DNA of 64,000 bases from Sphingobacteriaceae bacterium (GTDB taxonomy: Bacteria > Bacteroidota > Bacteroidia > Sphingobacteriales > Sphingobacteriaceae). The stretch spans positions 1-64,000 of the forward strand of contig JAGIAD010000028.1 in NCBI GenBank assembly GCA_017745075.1, read 5' to 3'. Positions 43,201 through 51,984 of this stretch are shown here, one piece after another (position 1 is the first letter of the stretch; each line of letters begins with the position of its first letter). The notes beneath the pieces are model-generated. The model saw only the letters and a program-made list of their open reading frames with translations, did not search any database and was not told where the DNA came from. A program made the translations under genes and the position numbers.

Positions 43201-43207
43201 CGGCAAT

Positions 43208-43891
43208 ATGTTGGAGATTATTTACCAGGATGAGCATTTAATTGCAATTAACAAACCGCATGGCCTTTTGGTACACCAATCTTCAATTGCCAGAGATGCT
43301 ACCGAATTTGCCCTGCAGCTTTTGAGGGACCAGGTAGGCAGGCATGTTAGCCCGGTGCACAGGTTAGACCGTAAAACCGGTGGTATCTTATTGTTTGCTT
43401 TTGATAAGAAATCCGAAATCGCTATGCATCAGCAGTTTATGAATTCAGAGACGGGTAAAAAATATTTGGCAATACTACGGGGTTTTGCACCAGATCACAT
43501 GGATATCGATTATCCGCTGGCCAAAGAAAACGGAACGCTACAGGATGCTTTTACCTCTTTCAGAACTTTGCAAAAGGCAGAGATTGATGTCCCTTTCGGC
43601 AAACATGCAACTTCAAGATATTCGCTGGTAGAGGCGATGCCGAAAACCGGAAGAATGCATCAGTTGAGGAGGCATTTCAGCCATATCCTTCATCCCATTA
43701 TAGGAGACCGTACGCACGGTTGCAATAAACAGAATAAGTTTTTCAAAGACCAATGGAATATGACAACCATGTTGCTTCATGCCTCTGAACTGGAATTTAT
43801 TCACCCCGTTACTGAAGAAAAAATACATTTAAAAGCCGGTTTGCACGACGAATTTAAAAGGGTAATGGATTTCGTGAAAATGGAACATTGA
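43208..43891 (+). CDS. truC: RluA-family pseudouridine synthase (TruC-like)
   Basis: Isomerises uridine to pseudouridine in tRNA, probably U65 as TruC. The 227-residue protein has IYQDEHLIAINKPHGLLVHQ at the start, the catalytic aspartate motif HRLDRKTGGILLFA near residue 55, and the C-terminal GRMHQLRRHFSHILHPIIGD. No S4 domain is present, which fits TruC rather than RluC/D. The predicted leader is very short. It overlaps the next frame's upstream region but the lipoprotein gene really starts at 43930. Confidence 0.9.
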   Translation: MLEIIYQDEHLIAINKPHGLLVHQSSIARDATEFALQLLRDQVGRHVSPVHRLDRKTGGILLFAFDKKSEIAMHQQFMNSETGKKYLAILRGFAPDHMDIDYPLAKENGTLQDAFTSFRTLQKAEIDVPFGKHATSRYSLVEAMPKTGRMHQLRRHFSHILHPIIGDRTHGCNKQNKFFKDQWNMTTMLLHASELEFIHPVTEEKIHLKAGLHDEFKRVMDFVKMEH

Positions 43892-43929
43892 CACAATTTT
43901 TGTCTTTAAAATCTGTTTATATAGCATCT

Positions 43930-44664
43930 ATGATTAAATACTTACGATTCACACTCCCAGTTTTAGCGCTTTTTGCAGCCAGTTGTTCTTCCGTTTATAT
44001 GCCAAACGTTCCAAATACGCCAATGCTGAGCAAGCAGGGCGAATTTAGCGGAGGGGCACACATCTCATTAAAAGGTAATGCGAGCATTAATGGTGCTTAT
44101 GCCGTTTCAGATCATATTGGTTTACTGTTTAGTGGCTCAAGGATGAACAGTGAAAGGAAAACGAAGGATTTCGGGCATAAACTGATAGAGATTGGTGGGG
44201 GTTATTTCGACACATTTGGTCCTGATAATAACCGGATCATCGAAATTTATGGTGGCGTAGGAAAAGGCTGGAGCGATATCACTTTCCGTGATTTTAAGAA
44301 TGACGTGTTGGTTAGCAGTGAATTGCAGGAGGTAGATTACCGAAAAGCATTTTTGCAGGTTAATTACAGCTCCAAAAAGAAAAACAACCTTCATTTATTC
44401 GGAAAGGATTTTCCAATTAATTACGGTACGGCATTAAGGATCAGCCATGTAAAAATGGACCGGTTCTTTTTAAATGGAGTAGTTCAACCTAAAGAAGATA
44501 ATATTTTCTTCGAGCCTGTTTTCTTTACCCGTATGGCTTTGAGTAAAACTTTCCAGCTCCAGTATACCACAAGCAGTAATATTGGCTTAAAGAGCCGTAA
44601 ATACATGTCGGCGGGCAATTCTATCTTCACCATTGGTGTAGTAGTGAATGTTGGAGGGAAGTAA
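43930..44664 (+). CDS. Outer-membrane barrel-type lipoprotein, unknown function
   Basis: A 244-residue predicted lipoprotein. From ATG 43930 it begins with LRFTLPVLALFAASC, a signal peptide with lipobox cysteine, whereas the earlier in-frame ATG at 43888 would overlap the previous gene. The body has alternating beta-strand patterns (GEFSGGAHISLKGNASING, EIGGGYFDTFG, FLQVNYSSKKK) and ends in IFTIGVVVNVGGK, suggesting a small outer-membrane barrel. Similar proteins are common hypotheticals in Sphingobacteriaceae. No function is known. Confidence 0.72.
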   Translation: MIKYLRFTLPVLALFAASCSSVYMPNVPNTPMLSKQGEFSGGAHISLKGNASINGAYAVSDHIGLLFSGSRMNSERKTKDFGHKLIEIGGGYFDTFGPDNNRIIEIYGGVGKGWSDITFRDFKNDVLVSSELQEVDYRKAFLQVNYSSKKKNNLHLFGKDFPINYGTALRISHVKMDRFFLNGVVQPKEDNIFFEPVFFTRMALSKTFQLQYTTSSNIGLKSRKYMSAGNSIFTIGVVVNVGGK

Positions 44665-44696
44665 TATAGCTGTTATGTGTAAGAAATTATGCATTA

Positions 44697-45259
44697 TAGA
44701 TTTCTCCACTTCGGTCGAAATGACGATTTGTGTTAGGGGCAAACTTCTCATTTTATTATGCAGCTCGCGTCATTTCGACTGAAGCGAAGCGAAATGGAGA
44801 AATCTGTCTCTAAGATATATGCATAATAGATTTCTCCACTGCGGTCGAAATGACGATTCGTGTTGGGGCAAACTTCTCATTTTACTATACAGTTTACGTC
44901 ATTTCGACTGGAGCGAAGCGAAATCGAGAAATCTGTCTCTAAGATATATGCATAATAGATTTCTCCACTGTGGTCGAAATGACGATTCTTGTTGGGGCAA
45001 ACTTCTCATTTTGCTATACAGCTCGCGTCATTTCGACTGGAGTGAAGCGAAATGGAGAAATCTGTCTCTAAGATATATGCATAATAGATTTCTCCACTGT
45101 GGTCGAAATGACGATTCTTGTTGGGGCAAACTTCTCATTTTGCTATACAGCTCGCGTCATTTCGACTGGAGTGAAGCGAAATGGAGAAATCTGTCTATAA
45201 GAAATTATGTATAATAGATTTCTCCACTGCGGTCGAAATGACGATTCCTGTTAGGGCAA
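44697..45259. repeat. 129-bp tandem repeat array, 4 full copies and a partial fifth
   Basis: Units start at 44697, 44827, 44956, 45085 and 45215, giving a 129-130 bp period. Each carries TAGATTTCTCCACT, CGGTCGAAATGACGATT, TGTTGGGGCAAACTTCTC, CGTCATTTCGACTGGAG and GAAATCTGTCTCTAAG. The two GTCGAAATGACG / CGTCATTTCGAC blocks are inverted, so each unit can form a long stem. The fifth copy breaks off within the stop codon region of the MATE gene. Because 129 is a multiple of three, an open frame crosses three units, but it is an artefact. Confidence 0.9.
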
Positions 45260-46618
45260 CTGTTCTGCTTTTAAATTCCTGGTTTTATTCTGAAACCTTA
45301 AAAACAGTAGGATAGAAGCAGTCAGCAAGCCGAGGGTTAATCCATACCAGATTCCGTTAACACCCAAACCGAAGTGAAATCCCAGTAAATATCCGATAGG
45401 GATACCCACTACCCAATAAGCCAAAAAGGTAATAATGGTTGGGATATTTACATCGCCCATGCCACGTAAAACACCTAACCCCACCACTTGGGTCCCGTCA
45501 AATAATTGAAAAAAACCGGCAATGATCAATAATTGTGCTGCAATCGGGATAACCACTATATCTTCTGTATAGATAAAAGGCATGATGTTGTTAGCCAAAA
45601 CAAAAATAACAGCAGTACACGACATAAACAGCAAAATGACATGGTAGCTCGCTATTGCTGATTTGCGCAGGTCATCGAAATTATGTTTTCCAAAATTATT
45701 TCCGGTTTTAATGGTTGCAGCAGAAGCTACACCACTGGCAATCATATAGGTCATTGCGGCCAGACTGATTGCAATCTGATGTGCGGCTTGTTCTGCTGCA
45801 CCAATGGTTCCGATCAGCACGGCAGCGCCACTAAAAGCGCTGATTTCAAATGAATACTGCATCGCAACAGGCATTCCAATCTTTGCAATTTTAATGGCCC
45901 TTAATTTATCAAAGAAAGTAGCTTTAAAGCTGATCAGGTATTTTTTAAAATTTTGCGAGCGTAATACATAAAACGACATTACGGTGGCCATCAGCATCCT
46001 ATCAATCAAAGTACTTAAGCCCACACCACTAACACCCATTGATCTGATGCCGAACATGCCCTTTACAAAAATAATCCCCAGGATAATGTTGAGTGCATTT
46101 CCCCAGATGGAAACAAACATGGCCTGTTTGGTAAAACCCAAACCTTCTGCAAACTGCTTAAAAGTCTGAAAAATCAATAATGGGATAATAGAAACCGATA
46201 AAAGATTGAGGTAAGGTTTGGCGTAACGCACTACTTCAGGTGTTTGTTCGAGGTGGTCGATTACAAAATATATCCCAAGTTGTACCAGGATGTATAAAAA
46301 TAACCCAACACAGATATTGATAATGAGGCTGTTAGATAAGAGTTTGCCACATTCATCGTAATTTTGACGGCCGTTTTCCTGGGCAATTAACGGTGTTAAA
46401 CCATAGGAAATGCCCAAACCGATTACTAAAATGAGCATAAATATACTGTTAACCAGCGAAACAGCCGCTAATTGAATGGTATCGGTAAAATGTCCAACAA
46501 TAATACTATCGGCCATGTGCACCAACGTATGACCAACCTGTGAGCCAACAATCGGCAAGGCCAAATGAAGGTTTTCTTTATAATAGGGTTTATATTTGGT
46601 GTAAATTTTAGAAAACAT
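45251..46618 (-). CDS. MATE family efflux transporter
   Basis: A 455-residue inner-membrane multidrug/toxin extruder with 12 helices in two six-helix halves. Typical features: ALPIVGSQVGHTLVHMADSI near residue 21, GLTPLIAQENG near 75, and the second-half GTIGAAEQAAHQIAIS segment. It probably exchanges drugs or metabolites for Na+ or H+; substrate unknown. The final codons (KAEQLP, stop TAA) lie in sequence matching the start of the 129-bp repeat, so the repeat supplies its stop codon. Confidence 0.92.
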   Translation of the reverse strand: MFSKIYTKYKPYYKENLHLALPIVGSQVGHTLVHMADSIIVGHFTDTIQLAAVSLVNSIFMLILVIGLGISYGLTPLIAQENGRQNYDECGKLLSNSLIINICVGLFLYILVQLGIYFVIDHLEQTPEVVRYAKPYLNLLSVSIIPLLIFQTFKQFAEGLGFTKQAMFVSIWGNALNIILGIIFVKGMFGIRSMGVSGVGLSTLIDRMLMATVMSFYVLRSQNFKKYLISFKATFFDKLRAIKIAKIGMPVAMQYSFEISAFSGAAVLIGTIGAAEQAAHQIAISLAAMTYMIASGVASAATIKTGNNFGKHNFDDLRKSAIASYHVILLFMSCTAVIFVLANNIMPFIYTEDIVVIPIAAQLLIIAGFFQLFDGTQVVGLGVLRGMGDVNIPTIITFLAYWVVGIPIGYLLGFHFGLGVNGIWYGLTLGLLTASILLFLRFQNKTRNLKAEQLP

Positions 46619-47086
46619 AGGTTTGCAAAGGTCGCGTTTTTAAAGCTCAAAAAGTAGCGATGTAGAAAAGTTAATGTAAGGTTTTTAAAAGACGACCGTT
46701 ATGCCGAATTTAATTCGGCATCTATATCATGCAAAAATCAGTTAGTTTAGACCCTGAAACTAGTACCATTGACAGACGTCTAAGGAATGCGTCATTGCGA
46801 GAAGGCTTTTTCAGCCGACGAAGCAATCTTTGCAGCAAGGATCGCTAGCACGAAAGATTGCTTCGTCGTTCCTTCTCGCAATGACGATTCTTCGAGTAGA
46901 TCAATGCCGTTGGGCTCTCCTGTCACCTATATTAATTTTTATGCAATAAATTATCCCTCAGGGTGACGATCTCGTGTAAAGTCGTCATGGTGAATTTATT
47001 TCAGTATTTAAAATGAGAAATCTGTTGCTTAGGCCCTGAAACAAGTTCAGGGTGACGGCTTTCAGGGGAAAAGCCTGCAAACACAA
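46619..47086. repeat. Repeat-rich gap containing a near-perfect palindrome
   Basis: A 468-bp gene-free stretch. At 46790-46886 CGTCATTGCGAGAAGG and CGACGAAGCAATCTTT are mirrored by AAAGATTGCTTCGTCG and CCTTCTCGCAATGACG around an unpaired centre of about 21 bases. An ACCATTGACAG word before it is shared with the repeat at 21.15 kb, and the CTGAAACAAGTTCAGGGTGACG segment after it is another typical small repeat. No coding sequence seen. Confidence 0.75.
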
Positions 47087-47716
47087 CTATCTCACTGCCG
47101 TAAAATACTCTTCTTTCTCGCTGGTATGCGATTTAATTACATTGGTTAAAATTAAATTGACCAATATTTTTTGGGCTTTTCTGTAAGAACTCCGTAACAG
47201 CTTGCTTAATTCTTTCAGTGTTATTTTTTCGTTCTGTTCCAGGTATTGGAGCAATTTTTTTTCGTTTTCGGAATAGGAGATCAGTATACCGTTGTTTTTA
47301 TGTTCCTGTTTTAATACATCAATAATGATCCTGCTAGCCAATACACTTTTGTCATCAATACGGATATACGCCCACCATTTTTTCTGATCATCAAGCGCGT
47401 AGTGCGGCTTGGTATCGCTTTCGGGGATATTTACCACTAATACCAGTTTATCATCTACATAAATTTCTTCAAAATGCGGTTCAATAGCAGGTTTACAAAA
47501 CTGATGTGCAGAAGTTAAAATCATATATTTTTCTTCTTCTTCCGATTTTACGCCCTTAATTGATCCATTATCGGCTACACCTATCAATAACTTACCACCT
47601 TTATTATTGGCAAATGCAACCAGGCTCTTCGCAATTTTTTCGGTACTGGTAATGGTTTTCTTAAAATCGAGCATTACACCCTCGCCCTGCAAAATTAAAC
47701 TCTTAATACTCGGCAT
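47087..47716 (-). CDS. AlbA_2 (Schlafen-type) ATP-binding-like protein with winged helix
   Basis: A 209-residue protein. Residues about 10-130 form an AlbA_2/divergent-AAA domain with GEGVMLDFKKTITSTEKIAK, ANNKGGKLLIGVADNGSIKG and LVLVVNIPESDTKPHY. The C-terminal 60 residues are a winged helix-turn-helix (KITLKELSKLLRSSYRKAQK). The family includes DNA-binding regulators and the C-terminal part of many larger proteins. It is ten bases from the DUF4442 gene upstream, so co-transcribed. A role in gene control is inferred. Confidence 0.85.
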   Translation of the reverse strand: MPSIKSLILQGEGVMLDFKKTITSTEKIAKSLVAFANNKGGKLLIGVADNGSIKGVKSEEEEKYMILTSAHQFCKPAIEPHFEEIYVDDKLVLVVNIPESDTKPHYALDDQKKWWAYIRIDDKSVLASRIIIDVLKQEHKNNGILISYSENEKKLLQYLEQNEKITLKELSKLLRSSYRKAQKILVNLILTNVIKSHTSEKEEYFTAVR

Positions 47717-47726
47717 AATCTAAAAA

Positions 47727-48212
47727 TTAGTAGGCAACCCTCGGCGTTTCGCCCTGGTGCAGGTTTCGGATATATACTTCATTCATTACGGTAGCACACA
47801 ATTCGCCATCTTTGTTTGTAATTTCCATTGGGTAAGCTTTTACAAATTTTCCAATGGTTTTTAAAGCGTGCTCGGCCTCCGTCAACATTTCATCTGTTAC
47901 TGTTATCGTGAAATATAAGGTAGAACGGCCGGGTTTTAAATATTGGATAGAGGCACTTTTAAGCCACACACGTACTTTGAATCCACGCCTCTGCATGAGT
48001 TGATCAAACAATAAGGCATAAAAAGGATCGGTTGCAGCATAAATGGTTCCTCCAAAAATAGAGCCATTATAATTTTTATTTAAGAAACTCTTGCTTAATT
48101 TAACCGTACAGCTTCTAAATTCATTTTCAAATTTCTGAACCCAAATGCGCTGGAAAAACAAAGGCGGGTAAAAGCGCATTACCCATTTCAGGGTGTTTTG
48201 AGAAATAATCAT
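47727..48212 (-). CDS. DUF4442 hotdog-fold protein
   Basis: A 161-residue protein of the DUF4442 family, a hotdog fold related to acyl-CoA thioesterases. The SFLNKNYNGSIFGGTIYAAT segment near residue 40 and the FTITVTDEMLTEAEHALKTI region are typical. The family's usual active-site Asp/Glu is not obvious, so thioesterase activity is unproven. It leads the two-gene unit with the AlbA_2 gene. Confidence 0.8.
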   Translation of the reverse strand: MIISQNTLKWVMRFYPPLFFQRIWVQKFENEFRSCTVKLSKSFLNKNYNGSIFGGTIYAATDPFYALLFDQLMQRRGFKVRVWLKSASIQYLKPGRSTLYFTITVTDEMLTEAEHALKTIGKFVKAYPMEITNKDGELCATVMNEVYIRNLHQGETPRVAY

Positions 48213-48575
48213 ACTTACTAATATCAGAAAGATTTATCATCTTTTAAAGTTTTGGCCCTGTTGTTTGAGTAATATTTCCGTAATTTAGGTCATTTGTCTT
48301 GATCTTAACCTTAATGGCATTTTAATAGATTCAGGTAACTGTTATCAAAATCTGGCTTTGGCTTTAATATCCAAATAGTACTGGGGACGCTCATAGGGTA
48401 TGCCGAAAACACACCGCTAAATCTGCTGAACAACCTAAAAATCATATAATCAGTAATATATTGTTTTGTAAGTTATTGATATTTAGTGTTTTATTTTTGA
48501 AAAATAACCTTTTTATAGAAAAAATAAAACCAAATGGTTAAAAGGTTGTTAGGTTGATAGATAACAATAAAAACT
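48213..48575. other. Intergenic region between divergent units
   Basis: A 363-bp gap between the DUF4442 and lipoprotein starts. No exact TAnnTTTG element at a good distance from either start, no strong hairpin, no RNA family recognised. A 44-codon ATG frame exists on the minus strand (48311-48445) but has no supporting evidence. Confidence 0.4.
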
Positions 48576-48779
48576 ATGAAAAAAATAATCTTAAGTCTTG
48601 CTTTTGCGGGTTCTCTTATGATAGCCACATCAGCATGCAATTCGTCAAAAAATATGGCTGGTTCTTCAGACAGTACGAAGACGGATTCGACCACTACAGC
48701 GCCAATGGACACAACTTCTAAAAAAGTGCCAGATACGACAAAAACACCACCTGACACCACAAAGAAGAATCCTATGTAG
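48576..48779 (+). CDS. Small Thr/Ser/Lys-rich lipoprotein
   Basis: A 67-residue protein: signal peptide with lipobox (AFAGSLMIATSAC, Cys at about 21) followed by a disordered DSTKTDSTTTAPMDTT-type tail. Short lipoproteins of this type are frequent in Bacteroidota and their role is unknown. A terminator hairpin follows immediately. A longer minus-strand frame over the same DNA is a shadow, since its protein is low-complexity valine/glycine-rich. Confidence 0.75.
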   Translation: MKKIILSLAFAGSLMIATSACNSSKNMAGSSDSTKTDSTTTAPMDTTSKKVPDTTKTPPDTTKKNPM

Positions 48780-48785
48780 GATATT

Positions 48786-48820
48786 AAAAGCCACTCAGAC
48801 ACAGAGTGGCTTTTATTTTT
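48786..48820 (+). terminator. Intrinsic terminator after the small lipoprotein gene
   Basis: AAAAGCCACTC-n7-GAGTGGCTTTT followed by ATTTTT. Confidence 0.85.
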
Positions 48821-48881
48821 AAAAATCTATTTTAAATATTTGTGTTATTGCGTACTTTCATCGTTTAAACCAAATACTTAA

Positions 48882-50114
48882 ATGGATCATCAAGCAAAAA
48901 CCAACAGCCGTAATGTAATTTTCTTAGTCATTGTTGCTGCCCTAGGCTATTTCGTTGATATTTACGACCTTGTTTTATTCTCTGTAGTTCGTCTAAAAAG
49001 CTTTACTGATATAGGTGTTTCTGCCGAACACATGCGCACCGAAGGGGAGTATGTAATTAATATGCAGATGTTTGGGCTGTTACTTGGTGGATTACTCTGG
49101 GGTATTATCGGCGATAAATTTGGCCGTATCAAGGTGTTGTTCGGTTCTATCTTAATGTATTCTTTGGCCAATATAGCCAACGGCTTTGCATCTGATGTGC
49201 ATACCTATGCCATTATCAGGTTTATAGCGGGCATTGGCCTGGCAGGAGAACTTGGAGCCGGAATTACTTTGGTTACTGAAACCATGGACAAGGAAAAACG
49301 CGGATATGGAACCATGGTTGTGGCCGGAATCGGGTTGTTAGGCGCAGCTGCAGCAGCCACCATCGGAAAACATTTTAGGTGGGAAACCGCTTATTTTGTA
49401 GGTGGGGGAATGGGGCTATTATTGCTGCTTTTACGGGTGGGTACATTCGAATCGGGAATGTTCAAACATGCAGAACAAAACTCAGAGGTTTCGAAAGGCA
49501 ATTTTTTTATGCTTTTTTCTAACCGTAAGCGGTTTTTAAAATACCTTGCCTGTATCTGCTTAGGGCTTCCTCTCTGGTTTATAGTAGGTATTTTGGTTAC
49601 CCAATCGCCAGAGATCGGAAAGGCACTTGGTGCGAAAGAAATGCTTAACGCCGGCACCGGCATTATGTATACCTACTTTGGCATAGCCATTGGCGATGTG
49701 GTTTGTGGGGTTTTAGCACAAGTTTTAAGATCGCGTAAGAAAACAGTGCTTATTTTTCAAAGCTTATCCGTAATTACGGTACTTGTTTATTTAAATAGTA
49801 AAGGTTTAACAGAAAGTAATTTTATCCTGATCTGCCTGTTTATGGGCTTTGCTGTTGGCTATTGGGCAACATTTGTAACCATTGCAGCCGAACAGTTCGG
49901 TACTAATATCCGTTCAACAGTAACCACTACTGCACCAAATTTTGTACGTGGTGCTTTGATTCCCATCACCGTGGTATTCGAATTTTTTGTTCACCGTTAC
50001 GATATAGTATCAGCTGGTTTTATTGTAATGGGAATTGTAACGGTAATCGCCATGATTTCGGTAGCTTCGTTGAAAGAAAGCTTTAATAAAGATCTTAATT
50101 ATTTAGAAAATTAA
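48882..50114 (+). CDS. MFS transporter (sugar/metabolite:proton symporter type)
   Basis: A 410-residue inner-membrane protein of the major facilitator superfamily with 12 helices. The first loop motif appears as GDKFGRIKVL near residue 87 and GELGAGITLVTETMDKEKRG near 126 resembles the sugar-porter/ShiA-type loop. The substrate is unknown. No partner gene shares its transcript; hemF starts after about 90 bases. Confidence 0.88.
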   Translation: MDHQAKTNSRNVIFLVIVAALGYFVDIYDLVLFSVVRLKSFTDIGVSAEHMRTEGEYVINMQMFGLLLGGLLWGIIGDKFGRIKVLFGSILMYSLANIANGFASDVHTYAIIRFIAGIGLAGELGAGITLVTETMDKEKRGYGTMVVAGIGLLGAAAAATIGKHFRWETAYFVGGGMGLLLLLLRVGTFESGMFKHAEQNSEVSKGNFFMLFSNRKRFLKYLACICLGLPLWFIVGILVTQSPEIGKALGAKEMLNAGTGIMYTYFGIAIGDVVCGVLAQVLRSRKKTVLIFQSLSVITVLVYLNSKGLTESNFILICLFMGFAVGYWATFVTIAAEQFGTNIRSTVTTTAPNFVRGALIPITVVFEFFVHRYDIVSAGFIVMGIVTVIAMISVASLKESFNKDLNYLEN

Positions 50115-50197
50115 AGTTTGATTAGTTTCCGAACTAACATCAATGTCAATAAAATGTACTATATCAATATAAATCAACTTTGCTGTTCGAATAGCCT

Positions 50198-50205
50198 TAA
50201 ATTTG
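50198..50205 (+). promoter_or_regulatory. -7 element abutting the first hemF ATG
   Basis: TAAATTTG matches TAnnTTTG exactly and ends one base before ATG 50207. If functional, transcription would start inside the first codons, so the in-frame ATG at 50228 would be the real start. A TTTG 15 bases upstream (50179-50182) could be a -33 element. Confidence 0.4.
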
Positions 50206-50206
50206 T

Positions 50207-51121
50207 ATGGAAATAGAGAAAGCCATCATGTTTAAAGAAGAAGTAGCAGAGCGGTATAAACAGATTCAGGATGAAATCTGTCGCGGATTGGAAATTGCCG
50301 ATGGCAAAGGAAAATTTGAAGAGGAACTCTGGGAAAGAAACGGTGGGGGAGGCGGCCGTACGCGGATTATGCAGAAGGGCAACATTATTGAAAAGGGCGG
50401 AGTAAATTTTTCTGCGGTGCATGGTAAATTACCTGAAGCAGTAAAAAAAGCTTTTAACGTAACCGAAGATGATTTTTTTGCTACAGGAGTTTCTATCGTA
50501 ATCCATCCAAACCATCCTTTAGTTCCGATTATCCACATGAATATCAGGTATTTTGAATTAAACGAGGAAACCCGCTGGTTTGGTGGCGGCATCGATTTAA
50601 CCCCGCATTATGTGTTTGAAAATGATGCCCGCTTTTTTCATCATAAATTAAAACATGCCTGCGACGATTTCAGTGCTGATTTTTACCCGAAATTTAAAGT
50701 CCATGCCGACGATTATTTCTTTATTAAACACCGTGAAGAAACCCGTGGAATTGGTGGTATTTTTTATGACCGCTTAAAACCTGAAAATACCAATTTATCG
50801 TGGCAGCAGATTTTGGATTTCTCCATCAATGTGGGCGAAACATTTTTACCGATTTACACTGAATTAATCGATCGTAACCGCGATAAAGAATATACTGAAG
50901 CACATAAAGAATGGCAATATCAGCGCCGTAGCCGTTACGTAGAATTTAACCTGGTTTACGATTCGGGAACAAAATTCGGATTGGAAACCAATGGCCGGAT
51001 CGAATCTATTTTAATGAGTTTGCCTCCACAAGCGAACTGGGGTTATAATGTTCAGCCTGCGCCGGGTTCAGAAGAATACAAAACAGTACAATTGCTTAAA
51101 AAAGGAATTAACTGGGTTTAG
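50207..51121 (+). CDS. hemF: Oxygen-dependent coproporphyrinogen III oxidase
   Basis: Converts coproporphyrinogen III to protoporphyrinogen IX in haem synthesis, using O2. The 304-residue protein has the full set of HemF landmarks: EEELWERNGGGGGRTRIMQKG, NFSAVHGKLPEAV, VSIVIHPNHPLVPIIHMNIR, GGGIDLTPHYV, GIGGIFYDRL, RRSRYVEFNLVYDSGTKFGL and GRIESILMSLPPQANW. Either ATG 50207 or 50228 (MFKEEVAERYKQIQ) could be the start; the second is favoured if the TAAATTTG just before 50207 is the promoter, and still gives the full domain. Confidence 0.95.
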   Translation: MEIEKAIMFKEEVAERYKQIQDEICRGLEIADGKGKFEEELWERNGGGGGRTRIMQKGNIIEKGGVNFSAVHGKLPEAVKKAFNVTEDDFFATGVSIVIHPNHPLVPIIHMNIRYFELNEETRWFGGGIDLTPHYVFENDARFFHHKLKHACDDFSADFYPKFKVHADDYFFIKHREETRGIGGIFYDRLKPENTNLSWQQILDFSINVGETFLPIYTELIDRNRDKEYTEAHKEWQYQRRSRYVEFNLVYDSGTKFGLETNGRIESILMSLPPQANWGYNVQPAPGSEEYKTVQLLKKGINWV

Positions 51122-51235
51122 GTTGATGATATTGTTATCCTGACCTGTGTAGCAGCGGAAAGATATAATTAATTTATTTCTGGGTCTTTATCACAATATA
51201 GATGCTGAAACAAGCTCAGCATGTAAAATTTGGTT

Positions 51236-51934
51236 TTAAAACAAAGTCAGCGGTGCTGATACCTCATGAAAACCAGCTTTCAGTTTTCCGATCCTAAAAT
51301 CGTTTACAATGTTGTGCGCCATACGTGTGGGTTCGGGTATGCGGTAATTTCCCGTGCATTTTTTTATTACGGTGAGACTTTGATCAGCGGTAATAAGATA
51401 GCCTGCAGATACAAAAACGGGAGCGGAATTGATTTTTGTACGTAAAGCATAGCCCAGGATTTCGCCATGACTGCTGATTTCTGTGGTGCTTAATTTACTG
51501 TTTTCGGGAATATGGTTTTCTCCATATAAAAGGCTTTTGGCGCATCCAATGGTCGGCTGGTTGGCCAGGATGCCAAAATGTGAGGCAACGCCCATGCGAC
51601 GAGGATGCAAAATTCCGTTGCCATCTAATACGACTACGTCTGGTTTCGCAATTATCAATTCCCAGACTTTTAATAAGGCCGGCACTTCTTTAAAGCCCAA
51701 AAAGCCAGGTTTATACGGAAAATTGGTTTCATAGGTTTCGAGTGCAAAAGATTTCAGGGTCATATCAGGATAACTTAATATCACAATTCCAGCATACATC
51801 GTTGAACTGTTTTTGTTAAATGAGATATCTGCACCTGCAATCGTTTCGATTTTTTCGACCGGTTGAAACTTTAATTGCCGGGCGAGCTGGATCTGGTAAG
51901 CAGTAGCCTCTTCGAAACTGAAATGATCGTACAT
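51236..51934 (-). CDS. nfi: Endonuclease V
   Basis: Nicks DNA one base 3' of deoxyinosine and other deaminated bases, starting repair. The 232-residue protein has the Nfi landmarks: IAGADISFNKNSSTMYAG (metal-binding Asp), YKPGFLGFKEVPALLKVW, PDVVVLDGNGILHPRRMGVA and GCAKSLLYGE (the conserved Lys), with the final metal Asp further on. It is on the opposite strand to hemF and is upstream of a decayed esterase gene. Confidence 0.94.
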   Translation of the reverse strand: MYDHFSFEEATAYQIQLARQLKFQPVEKIETIAGADISFNKNSSTMYAGIVILSYPDMTLKSFALETYETNFPYKPGFLGFKEVPALLKVWELIIAKPDVVVLDGNGILHPRRMGVASHFGILANQPTIGCAKSLLYGENHIPENSKLSTTEISSHGEILGYALRTKINSAPVFVSAGYLITADQSLTVIKKCTGNYRIPEPTRMAHNIVNDFRIGKLKAGFHEVSAPLTLF

Positions 51935-51984
51935 GGTTTTAGTACAGGTAGGGCTGTAAATTGTTTTACTGCGGCTAAAATATA

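Noticed and set aside
44819..45214. A 131-codon plus-strand frame made of three near-identical 43-residue repeats
   Set aside because: It is produced by the 129-bp tandem DNA repeat, whose length is a multiple of three; the same DNA words occur as non-coding repeats elsewhere in the window in other frames.
44697..45259. Tandem repeat considered as a CRISPR array
   Set aside because: The whole 129-bp unit is repeated without unique spacers, no cas genes are present, and units end in the same dispersed intergenic element.
48311..48445. A 44-codon ATG frame on the minus strand in the gap before the small lipoprotein gene
   Set aside because: No promoter, no domain, and no coding evidence beyond an open frame; kept only as a note for the gap.
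48491..48802. A 103-codon minus-strand frame over the small lipoprotein gene
   Set aside because: It encodes a valine/glycine-rich low-complexity protein antisense to a gene with a clear signal peptide, lipobox and terminator.
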